From Pseudocolwellia sp. AS88 (GTDB taxonomy: Bacteria > Pseudomonadota > Gammaproteobacteria > Enterobacterales > Alteromonadaceae), in contig NZ_JAUPEC010000008.1 of NCBI RefSeq assembly GCF_030551755.1, positions 62,001-126,000 on the forward strand: a stretch of DNA of 64,000 bases, in the 5' to 3' direction. The position numbers and the translations under genes are program-made. The notes beneath the pieces were generated by a model. The model saw only the letters and a program-made list of their open reading frames with translations. It was not told the DNA's origin and ran no database searches. Positions 25,054 through 34,803 of the stretch are shown in pieces. Each line of letters starts with the position of its first letter. Position 1 is the first letter of the stretch.

Positions 25054-25155
25054 TTAGCCGCTTATGGCTAATAATGCAAATTTAGCCCTTTTTGGCTAAT
25101 TATAATGATTTAACCGTTTATGGCTAATTGTTATTGTTTAGCCGTTTATGGCTAA
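25054..25155. promoter_or_regulatory. Four-copy phased operator array before satD-like gene
   Basis: Four copies of an 18-bp inverted repeat TTAGCC-N6-GGCTAA begin at 25054, 25082, 25110 and 25138, exactly 28 bp apart. One arm has a single change (TTAACC in the third). The 10-bp spacers are unrelated. The even phasing suggests cooperative binding by a dimeric HTH protein, most simply the adjacent SatD-like protein. The array starts 33 bp upstream of its start codon. Confidence 0.85.
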
Positions 25156-25190
25156 TTTATGCTTTTAGTTACTCTGCTATGTTAGAGAAC

Positions 25191-25225
25191 ATTATTTACC
25201 TTTAATTGTTTTAATGGTAAATAAT
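25191..25225. promoter_or_regulatory. Inverted repeat before the ars operon
   Basis: Perfect 10-bp arms attatttacc / ggtaaataat are separated by 15 bp, about 60 bp before the first arsenic gene. It could be an operator or an AT-rich hairpin. Confidence 0.4.
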
Positions 25226-25283
25226 ATTGTACATATGATATTTCATATATATAATAAATCGCATGTGTCTTTGAGGTGTAACA

Positions 25284-26108
25284 ATGAAAGAAAAACGTAA
25301 ACAAAAAGTGTTGTTTTTATGTACGGGTAATTCAGCTAGATCCCAAATGGCGGAAGCATTACTTAGACATAAAGCCGGTGATAGCTATGATGTTTTTAGT
25401 GCGGGCACACATCCTGAAGGTGTTGATGAACGCACTGTTGAAGCATTAACAAAATTTGGTATTGCGACTCAAGATCTAACGTCTAAAAGTATTGCCACTT
25501 TTGAGGATCAAGTGTTTGATTTCGTTATTACCTTATGCGACAAAGCAAACAGCGAATGCCGAAGTTATCCTAATGCTGGTAAGCAGTTAGCATGGGACTT
25601 TGCTGATCCTAAAGAACGTTCTGGTAGCAACCCATTTTCGGTCACCTTAAGTGAACTTAATAATCGCTTATCTATGTTTCTTTTGGTTGAAGAGAAGCAA
25701 AAAAATACGAAAGATGAGGGGATAGAAGAGCTTACTGATAACAATCCTCAACCGGATGATTTTGATCCTATTTCCTTTTATAAAAGCCTTACCGATGATA
25801 TTCGACTTAAAACTCTTATGCTGGCGCACTACCATGGCGAGTTGTGTGTTTGTGAGTTAATGGAAGCTATGGATGAAGATAGCCAGCCTAAAGTGTCGCG
25901 TAATCTCGCGGTGTTGAAAAAAGCAAAAGTTATAATTGATAGAAAGCATGGTAAGTGGGTGTTTTATAAAATTAATCCTGAAATACCGCTATGGGCTAAG
26001 TCTGTTATTGCACAAACTACAGAAAATAACATTGCACTGATTAATGAAGAGCTTCAGCGTTTAGCGCAAATGCAAAACCGACCTAATAAAGCTAATTTTT
26101 GTGATTAA
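25284..26108 (+). CDS. Fused arsenate reductase (ArsC) - ArsR repressor
   Basis: The 274-residue protein joins two functions. Residues 5-130 are a low-molecular-weight phosphatase-type arsenate reductase with the P-loop Cys13-TGNSA-Arg19-Ser, VITLCDKA with a second Cys, and WDFADP. Residues about 155-255 are an ArsR winged helix with the Cys188-Val-Cys190 arsenite-binding motif (ELCVCELMEA) and recognition-helix sequence QPKVSRNLAVLKKA. It leads the arsenic operon and probably represses it until As(III) binds, while also reducing As(V). The linker (LVEEKQKNTKDEG) is polar. The start has gaggtg upstream. Confidence 0.88.
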   Translation: MKEKRKQKVLFLCTGNSARSQMAEALLRHKAGDSYDVFSAGTHPEGVDERTVEALTKFGIATQDLTSKSIATFEDQVFDFVITLCDKANSECRSYPNAGKQLAWDFADPKERSGSNPFSVTLSELNNRLSMFLLVEEKQKNTKDEGIEELTDNNPQPDDFDPISFYKSLTDDIRLKTLMLAHYHGELCVCELMEAMDEDSQPKVSRNLAVLKKAKVIIDRKHGKWVFYKINPEIPLWAKSVIAQTTENNIALINEELQRLAQMQNRPNKANFCD

Positions 26109-26128
26109 GTGTGTAGAGGACTAAGTTT

Positions 26129-27154
26129 ATGGGAATTTTTGAACGTTATTTGTCGTCGTGGGTTGGCTTAAGTATTTTACTTGGCGTGCTTTTAGGTTTA
26201 TGGCAGCCCAGTGCTTTTGAAGTGATTGCTGGCTTTGAATTTGCTCATGTGAATATTGTTGTCGCCATTTTTATTTGGGTAATGATTTATCCCATGATGG
26301 TTCAAATAGATTTTTCAGCAATAAAAGATGTCGGTAAAAACCCTAAAGGCTTGGTATTAACACTTGTTATAAATTGGTTGATTAAACCTTTTACTATGGC
26401 TGGTTTGGGCTGGTTGTTTTTTAATTTTTTCTTTGTTGGTTTGGTTGATCCTGCATCTGCTCAAGAATACATTGCCGGTATGATTTTGTTAGGTGTGGCT
26501 CCTTGTACTGCCATGGTTTTTGTATGGTCGCAATTAACGAAAGGCGATCCTAATTATACGTTAGTGCAGGTGTCGATTAATGACGTCATTATGATCTTCG
26601 CTTTTGCGCCTATTTCTGCATTCTTATTAGGTGTAAGCGATATTCAAGTACCGTGGGAAACTTTACTTATATCGGTTGTGCTTTATGTTTTACTGCCTTT
26701 AATCGCTGGTGTAGTAACGCGAAAGCTTTTAAATAAAGGCAATGCCGAAACTTCATTAAATCACTTTCTATCAAAACTAAAACCATGGTCTGTTATTGGG
26801 TTATTAGCTACGGTGGTTTTATTATTTGGCTTTCAAGCAAATACCATTATATCTGAGCCTGGCACCATTGGCTTAATTGCTATTCCTCTTATTCTGCAAA
26901 CTTACGGTATTTTCATTATTGCTTATTTAGCTGCTAAATGGATGAAATTACCTCATAACATTGCGGCTCCTGCATGTTTAATTGGTACATCTAACTTTTT
27001 TGAACTGGCGGTTGCGGTGGCTATATCACTTTTTGGTTTACATTCTGGTGCGGCTTTAGCGACTGTTGTGGGAGTACTGGTTGAAGTACCTGTTATGTTG
27101 TCGTTGGTTTACATCATCAATCGGACGAATGATTGGTTTGATCAAAAATCTTAA
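26129..27154 (+). CDS. acr3: Acr3-family arsenite efflux permease
   Basis: The 341-residue inner-membrane protein has about ten hydrophobic helices and Acr3 signatures: [15 protein letters not shown], the [13 protein letters not shown] segment with the conserved Cys used in As(III) transport, and [11 protein letters not shown]. It exports arsenite using the proton gradient. It lies 20 bp after the fused regulator/reductase in the same operon. The length is normal for the family. Confidence 0.93.
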   Translation: MGIFERYLSSWVGLSILLGVLLGLWQPSAFEVIAGFEFAHVNIVVAIFIWVMIYPMMVQIDFSAIKDVGKNPKGLVLTLVINWLIKPFTMAGLGWLFFNFFFVGLVDPASAQEYIAGMILLGVAPCTAMVFVWSQLTKGDPNYTLVQVSINDVIMIFAFAPISAFLLGVSDIQVPWETLLISVVLYVLLPLIAGVVTRKLLNKGNAETSLNHFLSKLKPWSVIGLLATVVLLFGFQANTIISEPGTIGLIAIPLILQTYGIFIIAYLAAKWMKLPHNIAAPACLIGTSNFFELAVAVAISLFGLHSGAALATVVGVLVEVPVMLSLVYIINRTNDWFDQKS

Positions 27155-27177
27155 TTTATTACTTTTAGGAAAAAACT

Positions 27178-27669
27178 ATGCAATCTCACCCTTTTGATAT
27201 TTTGAAACTTGATAATGGCGCTCAGCTTATTTTTACACCTTGTCCGGGAACAAAAGATGCAAGTTTAGTTGACTCTATTTCAACACTTAAGCAAGCCGGT
27301 ACAGATATGCTAATTACATTAATGTTCGATGAAGAAATAGAGAAGAACAATGCCACATCTTTACCTATTGAATGTAACAAGCAAGAGATAGAGTGGCTTC
27401 AATTACCTATTTTAGACGATGAGGCGCCAACTCAAGCGTTTGAAACTAATTGGGAAAAGCACAAGGCTGAAATTTTAGCGGTAATAAATAATAAAGGGAC
27501 TATTGCTGTTCATTGTAAAGGTGGCTCTGGTAGAACGGGCTTGGTTATTGGGCTTATTCTTTTAGCTATGGGTTGGTCAGGTAGTCGAGTGATTACTGAA
27601 ATTCAGAAAGTTCGACCTAAGTCTTTAAAGAATTTATCTCAGCTAGATTATTTCAATTCATATTTATAA
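27178..27669 (+). CDS. Dual-specificity/tyrosine phosphatase-like protein
   Basis: The 163-residue cytoplasmic protein has the cysteine phosphatase loop His-Cys113-KGGSG-Arg119-Thr (VHCKGGSGRTGLVIGL) and an upstream general-acid candidate in LPILDDEAP. The overall layout fits a small dual-specificity phosphatase. It lies between acr3 and the ArsJ-associated GAPDH in a tight operon. Its substrate is unknown; an arsenate- or phosphate-ester-related role is suggested only by context. Confidence 0.75.
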   Translation: MQSHPFDILKLDNGAQLIFTPCPGTKDASLVDSISTLKQAGTDMLITLMFDEEIEKNNATSLPIECNKQEIEWLQLPILDDEAPTQAFETNWEKHKAEILAVINNKGTIAVHCKGGSGRTGLVIGLILLAMGWSGSRVITEIQKVRPKSLKNLSQLDYFNSYL

Positions 27670-27706
27670 ATTTAACAACAACTTAATTAACACTTAGGAC
27701 ATGATT

Positions 27707-28717
27707 ATGACGATTAAAGTAGGCATTAACGGCTTTGGCCGAATGGGACGCTTATCAATGAGAGCAGCGTTTGATTGGGATGAGGTTGAAATTGTTCAGA
27801 TTAACGATCCTGCTGGAGATGCTGCAACTTTTGCTCATTTAATGGCTTTTGACTCAGTGCATGGCCGTTGGCATCATGAGGTTTCGCACGAGGCTGGTTT
27901 TATGGTGATTAATGGTCATAAAATTCCTTGTACACAAAATACAAAAACTGAAGATACAGATTGGTCAGGCTGTGATGTGGTCATTGAGGCTTCAGGTAAA
28001 ATTAAAACTAAAGCTTTATTACAAGCTTATTTAGATCAAGGTGTTAAGCGTGTGGTTGTTACTGCACCGGTAAAAGAAGATGGCGTGCTGAATATTGTTA
28101 TGGGTGTTAACGAAAACTTATACGACAAAGCCGTTCATCCTATTGTTACTGCCGCTTCATGTACTACAAACTGTTTAGCGCCAGTGGTTAAAGTTATTCA
28201 TGAAAAAATTGGTATTAAGCATGGCTCGATGACAACTATTCATAACATTACCAATACCCAAACTATTATAGATGCACCTCATAAAGATCTACGTAGAGCT
28301 CGTTCTTGTGGTACCAGTTTAATTCCTACAACAACAGGTTCGGCTACGGCGATTACTCATATTTTTCCTGAGTTGCAAGGAAAGTTAAACGGCCATGCGA
28401 TACGAGTGCCTTTAACAAATGCATCACTCACCGATTGTGTATTTGAAGTTAAGCGCGGCACAACGGTTGATGAAGTGAATCAATTATTGAAACAAGCAGC
28501 TGAAGGCGAGTTAGAAAATATTATGGGCTATGAAGAACGTCCTTTGGTGTCTATTGACTATAAAACTGATCCTCGCTCTAGCATTGTTGATGCGTTATCA
28601 ACCATGGTGGTAAATGATACTCAGGTTAAGCTTTATGTTTGGTATGACAATGAATGGGGTTATGCAAACCGTACAGCCGAGCTAGTGCGTATGGTTGGCT
28701 TGGCTGATAAAGACTAA
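27707..28717 (+). CDS. ArsJ-associated glyceraldehyde-3-phosphate dehydrogenase
   Basis: In arsJ operons this GAPDH makes 1-arseno-3-phosphoglycerate from glyceraldehyde 3-phosphate and arsenate. It has the NAD-binding start [11 protein letters not shown], the catalytic ASCTTNC motif with Cys152 (counting from ATG 27707) and the C-terminal WYDNEWGY. I choose ATG 27707 over 27701 because the agga at 27696 is correctly spaced only for the later codon. It directly precedes arsJ (6-bp gap), which supports the arsenic role over glycolysis. Confidence 0.9.
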   Translation: MTIKVGINGFGRMGRLSMRAAFDWDEVEIVQINDPAGDAATFAHLMAFDSVHGRWHHEVSHEAGFMVINGHKIPCTQNTKTEDTDWSGCDVVIEASGKIKTKALLQAYLDQGVKRVVVTAPVKEDGVLNIVMGVNENLYDKAVHPIVTAASCTTNCLAPVVKVIHEKIGIKHGSMTTIHNITNTQTIIDAPHKDLRRARSCGTSLIPTTTGSATAITHIFPELQGKLNGHAIRVPLTNASLTDCVFEVKRGTTVDEVNQLLKQAAEGELENIMGYEERPLVSIDYKTDPRSSIVDALSTMVVNDTQVKLYVWYDNEWGYANRTAELVRMVGLADKD

Positions 28718-28723
28718 TTTATT

Positions 28724-29935
28724 ATGGGGCTATTATCACTCAAAGATTTATCGCCACAAATTAAACAGTATTTAGTTATTACAGGTAATTACTGGGCGTT
28801 TACTTTAACTGATGGTGCGTTACGCATGTTGGTTGTGCTGTATTTTCATCAGTTAGGTTATGGGCCATTAAGTATTGCCATGCTGTTTTTGTTTTATGAA
28901 GTATTTGGCGTTATTACCAACCTTGTTGGTGGTTGGTTAGGCGCAAGGTTGGGTTTAAACAAAACCATGAATATTGGCTTGGCTATGCAAATAATTGCTT
29001 TAGCTATGCTGGCTGTTCCTGCAGAAATGTTAACGGTTATTTATGTTATGTGTGCTCAAGCCTTGTCGGGTATTGCTAAAGACTTAAATAAAATGAGCGC
29101 TAAAAGCTCAATAAAATTACTTGTGCCTGAAGGAGCTGAAGGAAAGCTTTATCAGTGGGTGGCGATTCTTACTGGGTCTAAAAACACATTAAAAGGTGTT
29201 GGTTTCTTTTTAGGTGGAGTATTACTTACTTTACTTGAGTTTAAAGGCGCCATTATTTTAATGGCTTCTTTGCTAGCTCTTGTATGGATATTTAGCTTAA
29301 TCGCATTAAAAGAAGATTTAGGTAAGGCAAAGAGTAAGCCTAAGTTTACTGATATTTTTTCTAAAAGCTTGGCCATAAATACTTTATCTGCAGCGCGATT
29401 GTTTTTATTTGGCGCGAGAGATGTTTGGTTTGTAGTCGCGCTACCTGTTTTTTTAGCTGTAACCTTTAATTGGGATCACGGGTGGGTTGGTGGTTTTATG
29501 GCAACCTGGGTTATTGGCTATGGCATAGTACAGTCTTTTGCACCTTATTTTACCGGGAAAAAACAAGGTAAAGTGCCAACAGGAAAAGGAGCATTCTTGT
29601 GGGCGAGTTATTTAACGTTGATCCCTGCAGCTATTGCGTTAGCACTACATTTTGATTTCTTTATTCATGCATCAATTATTGTTGGTTTGCTTATATTCGG
29701 CGCTGTTTTTGCTATTAACTCATCATTGCATAGTTACTTAATAGTGAGTTACGCCGGAAGTGATGGCGTTTCTCTAGATGTTGGCTTTTATTATATGGCT
29801 AATGCTATGGGAAGGTTGGTTGGCACTGTGCTTTCCGGCTGGATATATCAAGAATATGGTTTAGAAGCGTGCTTGTGGGTTTCAAGTTTGTTTTTAGCTA
29901 TAGCGTCATTATTGTCATTAAGGTTGAAACAATAA
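28724..29935 (+). CDS. arsJ: Organoarsenical efflux permease ArsJ
   Basis: The 403-residue major-facilitator protein has about 12 membrane segments and the ArsJ N-terminus (KQYLVITGNYWAFTLTDGALRMLVVLYFHQLGY...FLFYEVFGVITNLVGGWLGARLGL). ArsJ exports 1-arseno-3-phosphoglycerate, which then decays to arsenate outside the cell. It is the last gene of the arsenic operon, followed by a terminator. With the GAPDH it gives a detoxification route independent of arsenate reduction, parallel to ArsC plus Acr3. Confidence 0.93.
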   Translation: MGLLSLKDLSPQIKQYLVITGNYWAFTLTDGALRMLVVLYFHQLGYGPLSIAMLFLFYEVFGVITNLVGGWLGARLGLNKTMNIGLAMQIIALAMLAVPAEMLTVIYVMCAQALSGIAKDLNKMSAKSSIKLLVPEGAEGKLYQWVAILTGSKNTLKGVGFFLGGVLLTLLEFKGAIILMASLLALVWIFSLIALKEDLGKAKSKPKFTDIFSKSLAINTLSAARLFLFGARDVWFVVALPVFLAVTFNWDHGWVGGFMATWVIGYGIVQSFAPYFTGKKQGKVPTGKGAFLWASYLTLIPAAIALALHFDFFIHASIIVGLLIFGAVFAINSSLHSYLIVSYAGSDGVSLDVGFYYMANAMGRLVGTVLSGWIYQEYGLEACLWVSSLFLAIASLLSLRLKQ

Positions 29936-30029
29936 AATAAGGGAGATACTTAATCTCACTTATTCTCTTTTAATTCAAACGTTATAAATGACAATTTCCA
30001 ATCACTAAGTTACGCTAGTTAGATAAAAG

Positions 30030-30065
30030 AAGCACTTACATCTAAATAATATGTAGGTGCTTTTT
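30030..30065. terminator. Terminator between arsJ and the hydrolase gene
   Basis: Arms agcacttacat / atgtaggtgct are followed by five T, with A-rich sequence on the other side. It serves the arsenic operon and possibly the converging hydrolase gene. Confidence 0.7.
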
Positions 30066-30096
30066 AGTTATTAACTAAGGTATAAATTACATCTAT

Positions 30097-31437
30097 TTAT
30101 TTACCTTTTTTCCATTCCATACCTGTTGAATAACGGTGATCAAATCCTTTCCAAGCTTCAGGTGTTTTGCCATCAATAGGTATTTGGTTAGAGTTTTCAG
30201 ATAAGTCTAAGTAGCTGCATTTATCTTTCTGCTGTTTTATATAGCAATCCATCATCGCTAGGCCAAAATGCTTATTGTTGTTGTTAAGTACGGTGTGATC
30301 CCATACTGGTTCGTAATAATGACCAATATCTAGCTCACTGGTTTTTGCAACTGACGGAGCAGGGTGAGGCGCTATGTTATGTCGAGCATTTTTATAGGTA
30401 AGTAAGTATTTATCTTGAGTACCTGTTTTCTCGTAAAGAGATTTTATAGATGTGTAATCTGAAATATCATCTAAATCGCCAGAAATGTATAAAACAGGTG
30501 TGTTAATTTTTGCTAATGCTTGAGTGTTAAACACATTGTGCTGCCCACCCCATGGAGCCATAGCGATTACGGCTTGCCATTTTGAGTCTACTTTTGCATT
30601 TTTGTATTGTCCGCCAGCACAACTATTAAGTAATGTTTTTATTTTTTCTATTTGTACCGGATCTTTAATACCTGTAAAAATTGATGTTGTTGCATCTGTA
30701 AAGTCATAACAGCCGCCAATAGTATTTACAGCGCCGTAACCTCCCATTGAATAGCCAACCAGACCTGCTTTGTTTTTATTCATAGCTGCTGAAACAAAAT
30801 TTTCTGTTGTAGTGAGGTAATCTAGCGTGAATTGTTGATCACGTGAACGATTTAACAACGTACTAAAAAATCCAGAAAAAGGAGTGTTTATTAGGTCTAC
30901 TTCAGCATTTGTTGAATCGGTATGATCGATTGCAGCAACAATATATCCGTGTGATGCTAAATGCTCTGCTAAATAATACATTAAAGATCTGTAGCCGGTG
31001 TAACCGTGTGAAAGAATAACTAATGGATATTTAACATCGCCACTAGGTTTTAATACTTTTGAATTACGAAAGGCATCGGCCTGAATTGAAAATGGAATAC
31101 CTGATCGAGTTTCATCTTCATAACTGGTTTTCACGTCTGCTTTATTTACTTTGCTTGGATACCATACTTCAAGGGTTAGTTTTCTGTCTTTTTGTGTTTG
31201 AGTATTAGGATCAAATTGAGCAGGATTAGTAATCTCAATAGTTCTAACACCAACAGTAAGTTGTCCTTTTTCTGCAAGTTCAGGAGCAACATCTACCGGT
31301 AATTTCTTTTGTAGTTCTTCAGGCACTTGTTTACTAACATCGTTTGATATTGGAGTCGCATTTACTACATTTGAAAATTGTAAGTAACTAAACAGCATTA
31401 CGGTTATCATTAATGTTTTATTGTTTTTAATCTTCAT
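30097..31437 (-). CDS. Secreted alpha/beta-hydrolase
   Basis: The 446-residue protein has a signal peptide (KTLMITVMLFSYLQFSNVVNA) and an alpha/beta-hydrolase fold with HGYTGYRSLMYYLAEHLASHGY, the nucleophile elbow GYSMGG, an acid region (YISGDLDD) and a likely catalytic His (NARHNIAPH). It resembles the PAF-acetylhydrolase / chlorophyllase-like esterase group. It should act in the periplasm or outside on an unknown ester. It follows the Gfo/Idh/MocA gene on the same strand by about 60 bp but has no clear tie to galactose use. Confidence 0.75.
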   Translation of the reverse strand: MKIKNNKTLMITVMLFSYLQFSNVVNATPISNDVSKQVPEELQKKLPVDVAPELAEKGQLTVGVRTIEITNPAQFDPNTQTQKDRKLTLEVWYPSKVNKADVKTSYEDETRSGIPFSIQADAFRNSKVLKPSGDVKYPLVILSHGYTGYRSLMYYLAEHLASHGYIVAAIDHTDSTNAEVDLINTPFSGFFSTLLNRSRDQQFTLDYLTTTENFVSAAMNKNKAGLVGYSMGGYGAVNTIGGCYDFTDATTSIFTGIKDPVQIEKIKTLLNSCAGGQYKNAKVDSKWQAVIAMAPWGGQHNVFNTQALAKINTPVLYISGDLDDISDYTSIKSLYEKTGTQDKYLLTYKNARHNIAPHPAPSVAKTSELDIGHYYEPVWDHTVLNNNNKHFGLAMMDCYIKQQKDKCSYLDLSENSNQIPIDGKTPEAWKGFDHRYSTGMEWKKGK

Positions 31438-31499
31438 ATTTTTCCGTTTTGTTATTTAAAATTTAACATTATCTATTTTGAAACACATAGCTTATGTAT

Positions 31500-32483
31500 T
31501 TATTCCCCTGGATATTTAAGTCCCCATTGTTTTCGTAATGTATCCATTAAAGTCATCATTGCTGTTGTTTTATTTAAAGGTAAAATATCGCTTTCGCATT
31601 TATTTTGTCGGATGCATTCCATTGCGTGAGATGTTTCAAAAACAAAGTTGTCATCTTCGTCGAAAGGAAAACTAAGTATTTGGCTTGGCTGATCGTTAAT
31701 ATGGACGTGTAATTCTTGAGCGCCAAGAAAGTTAGGTATGACTATATAACCATTGCTGCCAGAAATTATTCCGTCATTAGGCGCATATTCTGTAATAGAT
31801 GAAGAAAGTATGGCGCGTTGTCCATGTTCATATTCAAGTAAATAACATGAGCTTTCATCTATGCCATCTTCATTCATAACCGCAGAGCTTTGTATTTTGC
31901 TAGGAGTGTCTCCAAAGACTATAGAAGCTAGCGTTAATGGATAAATGCCAAGGTCGAGCAATGCACCGCCTGCAAGAGCTTTATTACGAAGTCTGTGTCC
32001 TGGATCTACTTTACTGCAAATACTAAAATTAGCTTTTACAGTGTGTACATCACCAATAACATTTTGTGCTAACAATTGACTTAAATGCTGAATAGTAGGA
32101 AGAAATCGTGTCCAAACACATTCCATCATAAAACAGTTATTTTGCTTTGCTAAAACGGCGAGTGTTTTGCTTTGTTCAGCATTAATAGTAAAGGGTTTTT
32201 CACAGAGTACATGTTTACCCTTTTCTAAACACAGTTTAATATTTTCGAAATGAAAGTTATGCGTAGTCGCTATATACACGGCATGAACATTGGGATCGTT
32301 CACTAACGATTGATAATTGGTATACGAACTTTGTATTTGGTGAGTTTTAGCGAAGCTTTCAGCTCGTCCTGTCGTAAGGGAAGCACCTGCGACAATTGAA
32401 CAGTTATCTAATTTTTTTATCCCGCGGGCAAATTGATGTGCAATATTGCCACAGCCAATAACTCCCCAATGAATATTTTGCAT
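31500..32483 (-). CDS. Gfo/Idh/MocA family oxidoreductase
   Basis: The 327-residue cytoplasmic dehydrogenase has the NAD(P)-binding start WGVIGCGNIAHQFARGI, the family EKPF motif (HVLCEKPFTINAEQ) and a C-terminal substrate domain with GGALLDLGIYPLTLAS. Members oxidise or reduce sugars and sugar derivatives. It lies 123 bp downstream of galK on the same strand, so it may act on a galactoside or galactose derivative. The exact substrate cannot be read from the sequence. Confidence 0.82.
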   Translation of the reverse strand: MQNIHWGVIGCGNIAHQFARGIKKLDNCSIVAGASLTTGRAESFAKTHQIQSSYTNYQSLVNDPNVHAVYIATTHNFHFENIKLCLEKGKHVLCEKPFTINAEQSKTLAVLAKQNNCFMMECVWTRFLPTIQHLSQLLAQNVIGDVHTVKANFSICSKVDPGHRLRNKALAGGALLDLGIYPLTLASIVFGDTPSKIQSSAVMNEDGIDESSCYLLEYEHGQRAILSSSITEYAPNDGIISGSNGYIVIPNFLGAQELHVHINDQPSQILSFPFDEDDNFVFETSHAMECIRQNKCESDILPLNKTTAMMTLMDTLRKQWGLKYPGE

Positions 32484-32606
32484 AATTAATCCTTGATTAC
32501 TGATACTACATTATGTGTATCAGCCTAAACCAAAATAACTGCTGAATAACCTATATTTTGTAAGTTAAAGCTAACTAGGTAGCTTAAAGAGTATTACCCT
32601 AAAGGT

Positions 32607-33755
32607 TTAAAGCTCTGAAACCTGTAAGCCATCACCCGCTTTACCAACGTAAATAGAAGCATGAATATTAAAACGAGCGTGGTACTGCGCTTCAACCGCC
32701 TCTTTAATTTTAGCAATATCGTCATGACGACATAAACACACTATCGCACCACCAAAGCCACCACCTGTCATACGTACAGCACCTTGTGTACCTAATGCTT
32801 CTTGGCATATTTGTACCAATCCATCAGTTTCAGGAACCGTTACTTCAAAATCATTTTTTAATGACTGATGTGAGGCTGTCATTAGTTCTCTTAAAGTTTT
32901 CATATTGTTATTTTTAAGTGCTTCAACCGCATTTAATACACGATGATTTTCAGTGATAACATGGTGTGCACGTTTGTATTCATTATCTGTCATGATTGAA
33001 CGAGCGGCATTCAAATTATCTAAAGTCGCGTCGCGCAAACTGCTGACAGACATTTTGCTTGCTGCTTCTTCGCAATCTATTCGACGTTGATTGTATTCGC
33101 TGTCGACAAGTTTGCGAGGGTAGTTTGAGTTAACAATAACGATAGATAAATCTTCTGGAATACTAACTGATTGAGTTTCTAAGCTTCTGCAGTCCATTAA
33201 TAGGGCATGACCCTTTTTACCATTAGCCGAAACTAATTGGTCCATGATGCCACATTGGCAATCCATAAAGTCGTTTTCAGCTTCTTGACCTAATAAGGCT
33301 ATCGCTTGGCCTGATAGGTTTAATTGACAAGCTTGATTAAAAATCCCGCCCATAGAAACTTCTAAAGCAGCCGATGACGATAAACCGCTGCCTTGCGGTA
33401 CATTACTGTCGATTAATAAATCTAGACCGCATAGTTGATGACCTTGACGTTTAAATACAAAAGCAACGGCACGAATATAATTGCCCCATTGGGACTCGCC
33501 TGGAGTAATGTCGCCGTCGATACTGAATTCGTCATGCTCGCCAGGGTAGTGTAGAGAATGCACAACAACTTTATTATCTTCACGTTTTTTGTAAAGGATG
33601 CGTGTTGCGAATTCTAATGCGCAAGGTAATACAAACCCGTTATTGTAGTCAGTAAACTCACCAATGAGGTTAACTCGCCCTGGAGCTATAGAAATAGCTT
33701 GAGCAGATTGCTTATAAATTTCTTCGAATTTTTCATTAAAGCTATTATTTGTCAT
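32607..33755 (-). CDS. galK: Galactokinase
   Basis: It phosphorylates galactose at C1 in the Leloir pathway. The 382-residue GHMP kinase has the galactokinase signature GRVNLIGEFTDYNNGFVLP, the ATP loop VPQGSGLSSSAALEV and the late GHMP motif MTGGGFGGAIVCL. It overlaps the end of galT by 11 bp, in the operon order galE-galT-galK. Confidence 0.95.
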   Translation of the reverse strand: MTNNSFNEKFEEIYKQSAQAISIAPGRVNLIGEFTDYNNGFVLPCALEFATRILYKKREDNKVVVHSLHYPGEHDEFSIDGDITPGESQWGNYIRAVAFVFKRQGHQLCGLDLLIDSNVPQGSGLSSSAALEVSMGGIFNQACQLNLSGQAIALLGQEAENDFMDCQCGIMDQLVSANGKKGHALLMDCRSLETQSVSIPEDLSIVIVNSNYPRKLVDSEYNQRRIDCEEAASKMSVSSLRDATLDNLNAARSIMTDNEYKRAHHVITENHRVLNAVEALKNNNMKTLRELMTASHQSLKNDFEVTVPETDGLVQICQEALGTQGAVRMTGGGFGGAIVCLCRHDDIAKIKEAVEAQYHARFNIHASIYVGKAGDGLQVSEL

Positions 33756-34800
33756 TTATTAGCTCCTTTTTGTAGTGTGTTGTACTCACTGAACGCAATA
33801 TTTTAGCGGCGGTTTCAGCTGTTAGATCTCGTTGACTTTCGGCAAGCATTTCGTAACCAACCATAAATTTCTTAACGGTAGACGAACGTAATAGTGGAGG
33901 GTAAAAGTGAGCATGTAAGCGCCAGTGGCTATTATCAGCACCATTTTCAGGCGCACTGTGCCAACCCATTGAATAAGGGAAACTACAATTGAAAACATTA
34001 TCGTAACGTATTGTTAGCTCTTGAAGTATTTGCGCTAGGCTGTTTTTTTGTAGGTCGTTTAATTGACCAAAATGTTCAATATTATCTTTAGCAATTAATA
34101 AAGTTTCAAAAGGCCATGCTGCCCAAAAAGGCACAACTACTATCCAATGCTCGTTTTCTGTAACAATACGATCGGCTTTTGTACTCTCATGTTCAACATA
34201 GTCTGCTAATAATGATTTACCGTATTTATTTTGATAATCAAGTTGCTGTTGATTTTCTTGTTCTATTTCAGTTGATAAATGTTCATGAGCCCATATTTGA
34301 CCGTGAGGGTGCGGCTGAGAACAGCCCATTACGGCACCTTTGTTTTCAAATATACTTACGCAGGTATACTTATTTGCCAGCTCAACATAATTTGATTGCC
34401 AGGTATCTACTACGGCTTTAATTTCATCAACGGTTAATTGGGGTAGAGATTTGTTGTGGTCTGGAGAAAAACAAACAACTCGACACTCACCATGGGCAAC
34501 ATTAGCTTCAAACAACGGGTGTTGTTCATCATTCATTTGTGCTGATTCAGGAGTTTCTTCGGTTAATGCACCAAAGTCATTAACAAATACATGTGTATGT
34601 TTGTAATCAGGGTTTTCTTTGTTTTCTGCTCGCTCATTGCCCGGACAAAGCGGACAGCTTTCATCATACTTTGGTAACTCTATAACAGGGGCATCTTCCG
34701 TGGCACCAAGCCATGGACGATTGTTTCTATGAGGGGAAACTAATACCCAGTCACCTGTAAGAGGGTTTTTTCGACGATGAGTGAACTCTAAATTATTCAT
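33745..34800 (-). CDS. galT: Galactose-1-phosphate uridylyltransferase
   Basis: It exchanges galactose 1-phosphate with UDP-glucose. The 351-residue protein has the zinc-binding CPLCPG segment, the catalytic HPHGQIWAHEH motif with its nucleophilic His, and a C-terminal HAHFYPPLLRS. It lies 3 bp after galE and overlaps galK, so the three genes form one translationally linked operon. Confidence 0.96.
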   Translation of the reverse strand: MNNLEFTHRRKNPLTGDWVLVSPHRNNRPWLGATEDAPVIELPKYDESCPLCPGNERAENKENPDYKHTHVFVNDFGALTEETPESAQMNDEQHPLFEANVAHGECRVVCFSPDHNKSLPQLTVDEIKAVVDTWQSNYVELANKYTCVSIFENKGAVMGCSQPHPHGQIWAHEHLSTEIEQENQQQLDYQNKYGKSLLADYVEHESTKADRIVTENEHWIVVVPFWAAWPFETLLIAKDNIEHFGQLNDLQKNSLAQILQELTIRYDNVFNCSFPYSMGWHSAPENGADNSHWRLHAHFYPPLLRSSTVKKFMVGYEMLAESQRDLTAETAAKILRSVSTTHYKKELINDK

Positions 34801-34803
34801 TTT

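Noticed and set aside
25054-25155. Regular 28-bp spacing suggesting a CRISPR array
   Set aside because: The conserved unit is only 18 bp and palindromic with 10-bp spacers, there are just four units, and no cas genes are present. An operator array fits better.
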